A DNA stretch of 64,000 nucleotides from Sandaracinaceae bacterium. Lineage in GTDB: Bacteria; Myxococcota_A; Polyangia; Polyangiales; Sandaracinaceae. The notes beneath the pieces are model-generated. The model was given only the letters and a program-made list of their open reading frames with translations, did not search any database and was not told where the DNA came from. Below are positions 57,489-64,000 of the stretch, in pieces; positions within the stretch are counted from its first letter, which is position 1, and every line of letters starts with the position of its first letter. The position numbers were made by a program, and so were the translations under genes. The stretch is from positions 434,001-498,000 of the forward strand of contig JACKEC010000019.1 of NCBI GenBank assembly GCA_020633195.1, written 5' to 3'.

Positions 57489-59084
57489 TCAGCGTGCGGG
57501 CAGGGTGATCGCGGTCGGCCCGGTCGGGGTGCCCGACCAGTCGGCGGGGCGAGCGGTCCAGGGGGCCTCGAGCGGCTGTCCCGGCTGCCAGGCGTCGATC
57601 CAGAGCTCGTGCGGGACGCCTCGCTCCATTTCGAAGGTGACGCGGCCTTCGCGCACCGGGAGCGCGGAGCCGAGGTACTGGTCGGGACCCCACCGCAACC
57701 AGACTTGCGATTGATCGGTCTGGAGCCCTCGCACCTCGGCGGTCGCGGGCACCATCCGGTAGCGCTCGACGACGAGCTCGACGCTCGCGCCCCGGCCCGC
57801 CGCTTCGACCCACGCGCGCGGATCCGGCGCTCGCACGCGGCGATGCTCGCCCGCCGAGCGCTCGTGCCAGTTGCTCAGGCTCCCGGGCACGAGCTCGAAG
57901 TCGCGCAGCACGGACCGCGCGAAGGTGAAGCGACCCTGCGCGTCGGTCCGTACGTCGACCGTCCGCGGGCCGCTCCCCACGTACGCAGGGATCAGGAGCA
58001 GCGCGGTGTTGCGCACCGGCGCCCCGCGCTCGTCGACGACGCGGCCTCGCAGCACGACGCCCCGGCGCAGCGACATCTCGATCGGCCCGTCGGGGATCGT
58101 GTCGTTGCGGATCCAGCCGCGCCACTCGCGATCCGTCCCCTGATCACCGTAGTCCGGGTGGCTGACGCGGATCAGCACGTGAGGCGCGGGCGGCGCCGCG
58201 AGGGAGAACGCGCCCGACGCGTCGGTGGTGGTGGTCGCCTCGTGCTCCGCCTCGGTCATCAGCTGCACCGTCGCCCCCGCGACGGGCTGCCCCGCCTCGT
58301 CGACGACGCGCCCCCGGATCGCGGTGTCGCCGAACGCCGCGCGCACGTCGTGCTCCGCGCCGTCCGCGTCGATGAAGGGATCGAGGAAGCGGAAGCCCGC
58401 CGGCGGCACCTGCCCCGGGTCCTCGGCGAGGAAGCGCACCGCGCCGGTCGCGTCGGCCGCGAGCACGGGCGCGCCGCCGAGCGGGACCGCGTTGATCCGG
58501 TAGCGCCCCGCCGCGAGACCGCGCACGACGAAGCGTCCGTCGCCGTCCACGTCCGCCCGGACGAAGTGCGGCCAGGCGAGCGGCGGGCCGTTCTCGGGGT
58601 GCAACCAGACGTGCTCGATGCGACCCGTCGCCCGGGTGACGTGCCCGCGGAGGACCGTGGCCGCGGCGAGCTCCACGGGGACCCAAGCCGGCGGCGCGGG
58701 CAGCTCCACCTGCTGCGACGCGCGCCCCGGCGCCCAGAGCAGCACGAGGTTGCCGGCCTGCGCGGCGGCCTCCGGGATCACCAGTCGACCCTCCGCGTCG
58801 GGCCGGAGCGGCCGCTCCGCGCTCCCCTCGAGGAGCTCGTAGTACTCGGAGATCACGACGGCCGACGCGCGCGGATCGGTGGCCACCGTCAGCCCCTCCA
58901 CCACGGCCGGGGGCTCGGCGAGGGCCACCGTCGCGGGCTCCTCGGGCGGCGCCTCGGCGCTCGGCGCGGCGGCCTCCGAGCCCGGAGCCACGCGGGCGGG
59001 GACCGACGGGCCGCAGCCGACGGCGCAAGAGAGCGTGAGGACGAGGGCGCATCGCATGGCGCGTCGGACCGAGCGCGGAGGCAT
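57489..59084 (-). CDS. Lipoprotein with carboxypeptidase-regulatory-like (Ig/CNA-B) domains
   Basis: A 531-residue lipoprotein with lipobox AVGC near residue 24 (from the start at 59084). Two or three CarboxypepD_reg-like domains are recognisable by GRVVDEAGQPVAGATVQL, GRVVDERGAPVRNTALLL and the earlier VLRGHVTRATGRIEHVWL, each followed by strands such as TDASGAFSLAAPPAP. Such domains serve as surface spacers or carbohydrate-related modules. An internal ATG at 59057 would also keep the signal peptide; AAGG before 59084 favours the longer form. It is divergent from the zinc-ribbon gene. Confidence 0.82.
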   Translation of the reverse strand: MPPRSVRRAMRCALVLTLSCAVGCGPSVPARVAPGSEAAAPSAEAPPEEPATVALAEPPAVVEGLTVATDPRASAVVISEYYELLEGSAERPLRPDAEGRLVIPEAAAQAGNLVLLWAPGRASQQVELPAPPAWVPVELAAATVLRGHVTRATGRIEHVWLHPENGPPLAWPHFVRADVDGDGRFVVRGLAAGRYRINAVPLGGAPVLAADATGAVRFLAEDPGQVPPAGFRFLDPFIDADGAEHDVRAAFGDTAIRGRVVDEAGQPVAGATVQLMTEAEHEATTTTDASGAFSLAAPPAPHVLIRVSHPDYGDQGTDREWRGWIRNDTIPDGPIEMSLRRGVVLRGRVVDERGAPVRNTALLLIPAYVGSGPRTVDVRTDAQGRFTFARSVLRDFELVPGSLSNWHERSAGEHRRVRAPDPRAWVEAAGRGASVELVVERYRMVPATAEVRGLQTDQSQVWLRWGPDQYLGSALPVREGRVTFEMERGVPHELWIDAWQPGQPLEAPWTARPADWSGTPTGPTAITLPAR

Positions 59085-59094
59085 CGCCTTGGTC

Positions 59095-59100
59095 TACGCT
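59095..59100 (+). promoter_or_regulatory. TACGCT -10 box, six bases before the start
   Basis: TACGCT, six bases, then the ATG at 59107, as expected for leaderless transcription. Confidence 0.5.
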
Positions 59101-59106
59101 CGATGC

Positions 59107-59484
59107 ATGGACTCCTGCCTGAGCCTCTGCGCCGCCTGCCACCGTCACCTCCGATCGATCGACGATCCCTGCCCGTTCTGCGGCGCGACGCCCGTCGCGT
59201 CGGCCGAACGCCCGCGCCCCTCGCGGCGCCTGTCACGGCCGGCCGTCCTCGCGTTCGGCGCGGCGGTGAGCGCCAGCCTCGCGATGGGCTGCGCCGAGTC
59301 GACGACCGTCGACGCCGGCTCGCCCCCCGCCGACGCGGGCGCCCTCGCCGACGCGGGAGGCTCCGACGCGGGCGGCTCCGACGCGGGCACCCCCTCCGAC
59401 GACGCCGGGTTCGACGCGGGCTTCGACGCCGGCGAGATCGCGATGCCCTACGGCGCGCCGCCGCTGCGCGACGAATGGGTGTGA
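59107..59484 (+). CDS. Zinc-ribbon protein with internal lipobox and Asp-rich tail
   Basis: A 125-residue protein. The N-terminus has a four-Cys zinc-ribbon pattern (Cys8, Cys11, Cys22, Cys25; CAACHRHLRS and CPFCGA). A basic stretch (RPRPSRRLSRP) and a hydrophobic helix (residues 46-61) follow, ending in AMGC (Cys62) and then a low-complexity Asp-Ala-Gly tail that ends MPYGAPPLRDEWV. This places a cytosolic-type metal site before an apparent lipoprotein export signal, an odd order. I know of no assigned function. Similar small proteins may form a myxobacterial family; that is from memory, not shown here. Confidence 0.7.
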   Translation: MDSCLSLCAACHRHLRSIDDPCPFCGATPVASAERPRPSRRLSRPAVLAFGAAVSASLAMGCAESTTVDAGSPPADAGALADAGGSDAGGSDAGTPSDDAGFDAGFDAGEIAMPYGAPPLRDEWV

Positions 59485-59494
59485 GCCGGGTCGC

Positions 59495-60898
59495 TCACGG
59501 ACGCAGGGTCGCGTAGCGGACCACCCCGCGCGACGTGTCCCAGTAGGCGATGTGCGGCCGCCGATCCGCGCCGAGCGCGAAGTCGACGAGCACCTCCTCG
59601 GCCGGCCCCGGGAGCGTCGCGATGGTGTCGACGAGCCAGCGCAGCTCGCCGGCCACCTCGGTCTGGCGGTGGTACTCGAGCGTGACCTCGGGGCCGGAGG
59701 CGTCCGCGACCAAGAGCTGGAGCCAGCCGTTCGCGTCCGTCGCGATCTCGATCGGGTGGTCGCCGGGCTGGTCGTCGATCACCACGCCCATCAGGTGCGA
59801 GGTCACCTCCGGCATCACGCCGCCGCCGCGCACGCGCGCGAGCCGCACGTCGCCGATGCCGTCGCGCCAATCGAGGTACGCGATCACGGGCTCGTCGCCG
59901 ACCAGGGTTACGTCCGCGCCGACGCCGCTCGTGCGGTTCTCGATCGCGGTGTTGTCGAGGGTGGTCGGGCTCGTCCACATCGCCGGGGTCCCGAGCGAGT
60001 AGCTCGGGGCGGACGCGGCCAACGTGATCGCCCACTGGAACGCGGCGTGGACGCTCCTCGTGTTGCCCGCCACGAGCGACATCGCGCCGTCGCCGGGCAT
60101 CCGCGAGTCGCCGTCGGCCCGCAGCAGGCGCTCGGGCGCGAAGCCCCCCGACCCGTCCTCGCGACGCGAGGCGTTGCGGCCCGACGTGTCGTCGTGCCAG
60201 GCGACGACCCGGCGGCCGTCGCTGTCGATCACCACGTCGACGACCCCCGACGGCCCGACCCCCGTCGCGAGCGTGACCGGCACCTCGAAGACCCCGCCGC
60301 GCAAGGTGTAGAGGCGCACCTCGTGCCCGAAGTCCGACCGGTACCAGAGCGCGACGTGCTGCACGCCCGACGACTCGCTGGCGATGCGCAGGTCGGTCCC
60401 GACCACGTCGCCGAACGCCGAGTCGGGCTCGATCGCCGGGCCCGCGACCGCGGCCTCCGGCGCGTCCTGGTCGAAGACGACGGTCCCGACCCGGCCCGTG
60501 TCGGGCCCGTCGAGCTCGTTGTAGGCGATCGTGATCGTCCCATCGCGAGCGTGTCCGAGCGCGAGGCCGGTCGTCGCGAACGGGATCGCCACGTCGGTGA
60601 CCGATCGGCCCGCGCACTCGGCCGCCACGGGCTCGACGAGCTCGGTCCAGGTCGTCGGGCAGCGCCTGTCGATCGCGGTCGGCAGGAAGCCCGCGTCGAC
60701 GCCTCCGTCGCGGCCCGCGTCCTCGACCGGGACCGCCGCGTCCGTCCCCGCGTCCACGCCTCCATCGACCCCCTCGCCCGCGTCGCGCCCGGCGTCCGCG
60801 CCGGCGTCGTCGACCACCGAGATCGCCGAGAAATCGGGCAGACAGCCGCTCGCCGAGAGCGCGAGCGCGAGCAGCGAGCCGAGGGCGTGGAGCCTCAC
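59495..60898 (-). CDS. Lipoprotein with beta-propeller-like repeats
   Basis: A 467-residue lipoprotein (lipobox SASGC) with a long Asp-Ala-Gly linker after the Cys. The body has repeated strand blocks (TTGLALGHARDGTITIAYNE, VQHVALWYRSDFGHEVRL, EPVIAYLDWRDGIGDVRLAR, RRPHIAYWDTS) that suggest a propeller. It resembles the protein at 37832-39109 in plan. The GTG start has TATGAT six bases upstream. Function is unknown. Confidence 0.82.
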   Translation of the reverse strand: MRLHALGSLLALALSASGCLPDFSAISVVDDAGADAGRDAGEGVDGGVDAGTDAAVPVEDAGRDGGVDAGFLPTAIDRRCPTTWTELVEPVAAECAGRSVTDVAIPFATTGLALGHARDGTITIAYNELDGPDTGRVGTVVFDQDAPEAAVAGPAIEPDSAFGDVVGTDLRIASESSGVQHVALWYRSDFGHEVRLYTLRGGVFEVPVTLATGVGPSGVVDVVIDSDGRRVVAWHDDTSGRNASRREDGSGGFAPERLLRADGDSRMPGDGAMSLVAGNTRSVHAAFQWAITLAASAPSYSLGTPAMWTSPTTLDNTAIENRTSGVGADVTLVGDEPVIAYLDWRDGIGDVRLARVRGGGVMPEVTSHLMGVVIDDQPGDHPIEIATDANGWLQLLVADASGPEVTLEYHRQTEVAGELRWLVDTIATLPGPAEEVLVDFALGADRRPHIAYWDTSRGVVRYATLRP

Positions 60899-60904
60899 GC
60901 CGCG

Positions 60905-60910
60905 ATCATA
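60905..60910 (-). promoter_or_regulatory. TATGAT -10 box, six bases before the start (minus strand)
   Basis: On the minus strand TATGAT, six bases, GTG (60898). It lies inside the left arm of the inverted repeat 60907-60947, facing the TATGCT box of the kinase gene. Confidence 0.55.
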
Positions 60911-60947
60911 GCAGCGCGCCCTGGAGCGATCGGGCCTCGCTGCTATG
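60907..60947. promoter_or_regulatory. Inverted repeat holding two divergent -10 boxes
   Basis: CATAGCAGCG, 21 bases, CGCTGCTATG: a perfect ten-base inverted repeat between the divergent genes at 60898 (-) and 60961 (+). Each arm contributes the bases of one -10 box, so the repeat could arise from two similar promoters or be an operator that controls both. Confidence 0.5.
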
Positions 60948-60949
60948 CT
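60944..60949 (+). promoter_or_regulatory. TATGCT -10 box before kinase gene
   Basis: TATGCT lies 11 bases before the ATG at 60961, giving a leader of about five bases. Confidence 0.45.
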
Positions 60950-60960
60950 TGGTCCCGAGG

Positions 60961-62319
60961 ATGGCGGGGGAGCCCGGCGAGGCGCGCGAGCGCAGCTACT
61001 TTGGCTCCGGCGCGAAGCCCGGCGAGGTCATCGCGGAGCGATACCGCGTGGTCCGGGAGATCGGCGCCGGGGGCATGGGACAGGTGGTCGAGGTCGAGCA
61101 CCTCGATCTCGAGAAGCGGTTCGCCCTCAAGCTCATCCGCCCCGACCGCTGGGACGAGTCCCTCGACGCGCGCTTCCGCCGCGAGGCCCGCGCGCTCGCG
61201 AAGGTGAGCTCGCCGCGCGTCGCGGGCGTCACGGACTTCGGCGTCGACGACGAACGCGGGCCCTTCTACGTGATGGAGCTCGTCGAGGGCGAGGCGCTGC
61301 ACGACGTCATCCGGCGCGAGGGGCCGCTCGGCCGCGAGCGCGCGCTCGAGATCGCGATCGGGATCGCCGAGGCCCTCGCGGACGTGCACGATGCGGGGCT
61401 CGTCCACCGCGACGTGAAGCCCGGCAACATCGGGATCTGCGACAAGGGCCCGGTGGAGGTGCGGCTCCTCGACTTCGGCCTCGCGACGAGCGCCGACGAG
61501 CGCTTCGGATCGCGGATCACCGAGAGCCACCGCGTCGTCGGGTCGATGCCGTACATGGCGCCCGAGCAGTTCCACGGGGAGGCGCCCACGCCGCGCGTCG
61601 ATCTGTGGGCGCTCGGGATCGTCCTCTACGAGATGCTGTCGGGGCAGCTCCCCTTCGACGCGCCGACGACCGCCGCGCTGATCCAGAAGATCCTCAACGA
61701 GTCCCCGCCGCCGCTCCCCGTGCATGGGCAAGGCGGCTTGCTCGCGCGACTGCTCGCGAAGGACGCGGCGCTGCGCCCCCCGACCGCGCAGGCCGCGATC
61801 GAGCTGATCGAGGACGCGATCGTGAACCCGTCCTCCGACGAGAGCTCGATCCCGACCGCCGAGGCCACGCGGGTCGAGCCGGTCGGCACCCCCGTGAAGC
61901 CGTCGAGCGGGCTCCGCGTGGCCGGGGTCGTGCTCGCCGGGATCGGCCTCACCGCGCTCGGCGGCGCCGTCGGGACCTGGTCCACCCGCGTCGAGCCCGA
62001 GCCCACCGCGACGGAGACGGTGGAGGTGGCGTCGCCGCCCGAGGTCGAGGTCGCGCCCGCGGCCGAGGCCCCGGCGCTCGACTCCGAGGCGCAGATCGCG
62101 CCGCCCGCGGTCGTGGTCGAGGCGCCCCCCGCGGCCGCGCCCGAGGAGGTGCCCGTCGCGCCCGTCGCGCGAGCGCGCCGCCGAGCGGCCCCCGAGACCC
62201 CGGAGGTCCGCGAGGCGCCCGAGGCGCGTTCGCCCGAGACGCCGCCCGTCGCCGAGGTACCCTCCGAGCGCGAGCCCGAGGCATGGGACGGCACCATCAT
62301 CGAATCGCCTTCGCGCTGA
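60961..62319 (+). CDS. Ser/Thr protein kinase, single-pass membrane type
   Basis: A 452-residue Hanks-type kinase with Gly loop GAGGMGQV (35-42), Lys57 (FALKLI), catalytic HRDVKPGN (Asp151) and DFG (171-173). The activation segment SMPYMAPEQF is intact. After the kinase domain comes one membrane helix near 320-340 (VAGVVLAGIGLTALGGAV) and a Pro/Glu/Ala-rich tail of unknown role. It is followed, with 37 bases of overlap, by a TPR-like gene. A TTG at 60949 is in frame upstream; the ATG is preferred. Confidence 0.92.
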   Translation: MAGEPGEARERSYFGSGAKPGEVIAERYRVVREIGAGGMGQVVEVEHLDLEKRFALKLIRPDRWDESLDARFRREARALAKVSSPRVAGVTDFGVDDERGPFYVMELVEGEALHDVIRREGPLGRERALEIAIGIAEALADVHDAGLVHRDVKPGNIGICDKGPVEVRLLDFGLATSADERFGSRITESHRVVGSMPYMAPEQFHGEAPTPRVDLWALGIVLYEMLSGQLPFDAPTTAALIQKILNESPPPLPVHGQGGLLARLLAKDAALRPPTAQAAIELIEDAIVNPSSDESSIPTAEATRVEPVGTPVKPSSGLRVAGVVLAGIGLTALGGAVGTWSTRVEPEPTATETVEVASPPEVEVAPAAEAPALDSEAQIAPPAVVVEAPPAAAPEEVPVAPVARARRRAAPETPEVREAPEARSPETPPVAEVPSEREPEAWDGTIIESPSR

Positions 62320-63104
62320 TCCTGGTCGTCGGTCACGGCGCGGTCGCGCGCGCCCAGGACGCGGCCTCGTCCGGCGCCGCGGTGGCTCCCGACCCGACCG
62401 AAGTGGCCCAGGCGCAGTTCGATCAGGGCGTCGCGCTCCTGCGCGACGAGCGCTTCGCCGACGCGGCGCGCGCGTTCCGGCACTCGTACCGCGCGAGCCC
62501 GCGCGTCGAGGCGATGTGCAACCTGGCGCTCACCTACGATCGCTGGGGCGACCACGTCGACCAGGCGCTGGGCGCCTATCGCACCTGCGCGCGCGACGAC
62601 GAGAGCGGGCGCTACCGCGGCTACGCCGAGCGCCGGAGCGCCGAGATCGAGCGCGAGCTCGCGCTGAGCGAGGCGGCCGAGCCCGTCGAGGAGCCGGCGC
62701 CCGAGGACGAGCCCGTCGCCGGCGTCCCCGCGCCGGAGCCGATCACGCCCGTCGAGCCCGACCACGGGCTGCTCTTCGGGGGCGTCGCGGTCGGCGCGGC
62801 CGGGCTCGTGACCCTCGGCGTCGCGATCGGCTTCGCGGTCGAGTCGAGCGGGCTCGTCGACGAGCTCGTCGCGCGGCTCGGCGCGGCGCCCACGGTGGTC
62901 CGCGGATCGCCCGAGCATCAGCAGCTCGAGGACGCGCGGCTCTACGCCGACCTCGCCACCGGCCTCTACGTCGCCACGGCGGTCCTCGGCGCCGCGGCGG
63001 TGACGCTCTTCGTCCTCGACGTCGTCCTCGCCGAGGGCGACGGAGGGGAGCGAGTCTCCCTCGCCCCGACCGGTTCGGGGCTCGCGCTGCGCGGAGGGTT
63101 CTGA
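62283..63104 (+). CDS. TPR-like exported membrane protein
   Basis: A 273-residue protein with a signal peptide at residues 1-24. TPR-like helices (QFDQGVALLRDERFADAARA, then NLALTYDRWGDHVDQAL) span about 40-125. After a Pro-rich linker come two hydrophobic helices (near 165-185 and 220-245). The layout mirrors the TPR/PEGA protein at 10979, also paired with a kinase. It starts inside the kinase gene in another frame, so the two are co-transcribed. Confidence 0.8.
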   Translation: MGRHHHRIAFALILVVGHGAVARAQDAASSGAAVAPDPTEVAQAQFDQGVALLRDERFADAARAFRHSYRASPRVEAMCNLALTYDRWGDHVDQALGAYRTCARDDESGRYRGYAERRSAEIERELALSEAAEPVEEPAPEDEPVAGVPAPEPITPVEPDHGLLFGGVAVGAAGLVTLGVAIGFAVESSGLVDELVARLGAAPTVVRGSPEHQQLEDARLYADLATGLYVATAVLGAAAVTLFVLDVVLAEGDGGERVSLAPTGSGLALRGGF

Positions 63105-63106
63105 GG

Positions 63107-63691
63107 ATGTTCTACTTCCCGTGCGTCACCTGCGGGACCCCGATGCCGATCACCGACGTCCACGGGTGGCTCGGCGGCAACCCGGTGTGCAGCGAGCCTT
63201 GCGCCACACAGGCGCGCGCCGCCGGCCGGGGCGAGGATCCCCGGTCGGCGCCCGAGGTGATGCGCGACACGCTCGCGCTCCTCCTCGAGACCGGCGATCT
63301 GGTCCGCGTCTCCTGCGATCGCGCCGGCCGCGCCGAGTCCCACCTGAGCACGGCCACCGGGCTGAGCAGCACCCCCGCGGTGCTCGCCTTCGGCGTCCTG
63401 CCCGGCGCGATCGCCGGCATGGTCCACGAGGCGTCGGAGTCGGCGTACGCCAAGGACGTCTTCGACATCGACGATCGCCTCCACCGCGTCGTCCGGAGCG
63501 TGATGATCCTCGAGTCGCTCGGCGTCCCCGCCGCCGGTCACCTGCAGCCGATCGTGCAGCGCTACGGATCGCTCAGCGGCATGAGCGCCTCGGGCATGCA
63601 AGGCGTCTTGCAGCAGCTGTGGCACCACCTGAAGCACGCCTACGACGGGCTCGCCGCGATCCAGGCGTCGAGCCAAGGCCCCTTCCGCTAG
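63107..63691 (+). CDS. Hypothetical protein with N-terminal Cys-pair motif
   Basis: A 194-residue protein. Cys6, Cys9, Cys28 and Cys32 (CVTCGTPM and CSEPC) form a probable zinc site. The rest is helical, with a weakly hydrophobic stretch (VLAFGVLPGAIAGMV) near 93-107. No family is recognised. It begins two bases after the TPR gene stop; GGAGG about ten bases upstream can serve as its ribosome site. It may belong to the kinase/TPR unit. Confidence 0.7.
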   Translation: MFYFPCVTCGTPMPITDVHGWLGGNPVCSEPCATQARAAGRGEDPRSAPEVMRDTLALLLETGDLVRVSCDRAGRAESHLSTATGLSSTPAVLAFGVLPGAIAGMVHEASESAYAKDVFDIDDRLHRVVRSVMILESLGVPAAGHLQPIVQRYGSLSGMSASGMQGVLQQLWHHLKHAYDGLAAIQASSQGPFR

Positions 63692-63698
63692 CGCCAGC

Positions 63699-64000
63699 TC
63701 ACAGCTCGACGCGGACGAGGATCGCGCGCACGAGCTCGCGGGGCGGCGGGTCGAGCGTGAGCGGCGCCATCCGATCGACGTCCTCGCGCGGCATCCAGTA
63801 GAGGACCACGCCGGCGGACGGACGCATCAGGCTGCGCGTGGGCTGCGGCTCGAAGAGCTCGGACGACCACGCGCGCGCGAAGGCCTCGGCCTCTGGCGCG
63901 GTGAGCCCGAGGCCGGTGAGCTCGCGGACCAGGCCCTCGCGCTCGCGCGCCGCGTCGAGCGCTTGGGTCGGAGCGGGGAGCGTCGCGGTGGCGCCGGGCG
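63699..64000 (-). CDS. C-terminal part of a protein cut by the window edge
   Basis: An open frame on the minus strand enters from the right edge and stops at 63699-63701; 99 residues are visible. Phrases such as LTGLGLTAPEAEAFARAW, GVVLYWMPREDVDRM and PPRELVRAILVRVEL look like real protein, with a helical part then a beta strand and helix. The N-terminus is outside the window and I do not recognise the family. It converges on the gene before it with 7 bases between. Confidence 0.65.
   Translation of the reverse strand, partial: PGATATLPAPTQALDAAREREGLVRELTGLGLTAPEAEAFARAWSSELFEPQPTRSLMRPSAGVVLYWMPREDVDRMAPLTLDPPPRELVRAILVRVEL

Overview
The window is uniformly very GC-rich and its gene content is that of a Myxococcota bacterium, probably of the Polyangia/Sandaracinaceae type. 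The signs are several eukaryotic-like Ser/Thr kinases, two of them fused to receiver domains; many lipoproteins with Asp-Ala-Gly-rich linkers just after the lipidated Cys; TPR/PEGA membrane proteins beside kinases; large multihaem cytochromes; and frequent GTG starts with 4-base ATGA/GTGA overlaps. The taxonomic placement is inference from gene content. I see no rRNA, tRNA, CRISPR array, insertion sequence or prophage. No stretch over 300 bases lacks a gene; the longest gaps are 29923-30197 and 57270-57488.

Layout. 113-5728 (+) is a urease operon, ureD-A-B-C-E-F-G plus a HupE/UreJ-like permease. The ureC start region looks frame-disrupted. 5716-7088 (-) is a Crp-type regulator with a GST-family protein. 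7148-14694 (+) holds a DUF427 protein, a two-helix membrane protein, a GIDE-domain protein, a secreted protein, a Ser/Thr kinase, a TPR/PEGA protein, a Cys-rich lipoprotein, and a lipoprotein built from the periplasmic head domains of an RND pump without any membrane domain. 14836-16176 (-) is a primary-like sigma-70 factor. 16876-29922 (-) is an eight-gene, mostly overlapping operon of the MoxR/DUF58/BatA/VWA type with an ABC-2 transporter embedded in it.

30198-37771 holds two convergent pairs of genes. Each pair joins a Ser/Thr kinase-receiver fusion to a membrane hybrid histidine kinase that ends in an HPt domain. 39117-40147 (-) encodes two small envelope proteins, one a monohaem c-type cytochrome. 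41443-48992 (-) is a six-gene cluster that looks like a trans-envelope electron conduit: an 11-haem lipoprotein, a membrane-anchored ferredoxin/flavin oxidoreductase, a di-b-haem membrane protein, 23-haem and 10-haem cytochromes, and a candidate outer-membrane barrel. 49129-63104 carries surface lipoproteins, moaA, a MoaD-MoaE fusion, a DUF2330 protein, a PHP-type lipoprotein, a GNAT protein, a zinc-ribbon lipoprotein and a second kinase/TPR pair. A Cys-motif protein follows, and an incomplete gene runs off the right edge.

The main candidates for undescribed biology are the membrane-less RND-head lipoprotein (13129-14694), the multihaem conduit (41443-48992) and the mirrored Ser/Thr-kinase-receiver/hybrid-kinase pairs (30198-37771). 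Several first-of-transcript genes also carry a TAnnnT box 5-8 bases before the start codon, which suggests leaderless transcription.
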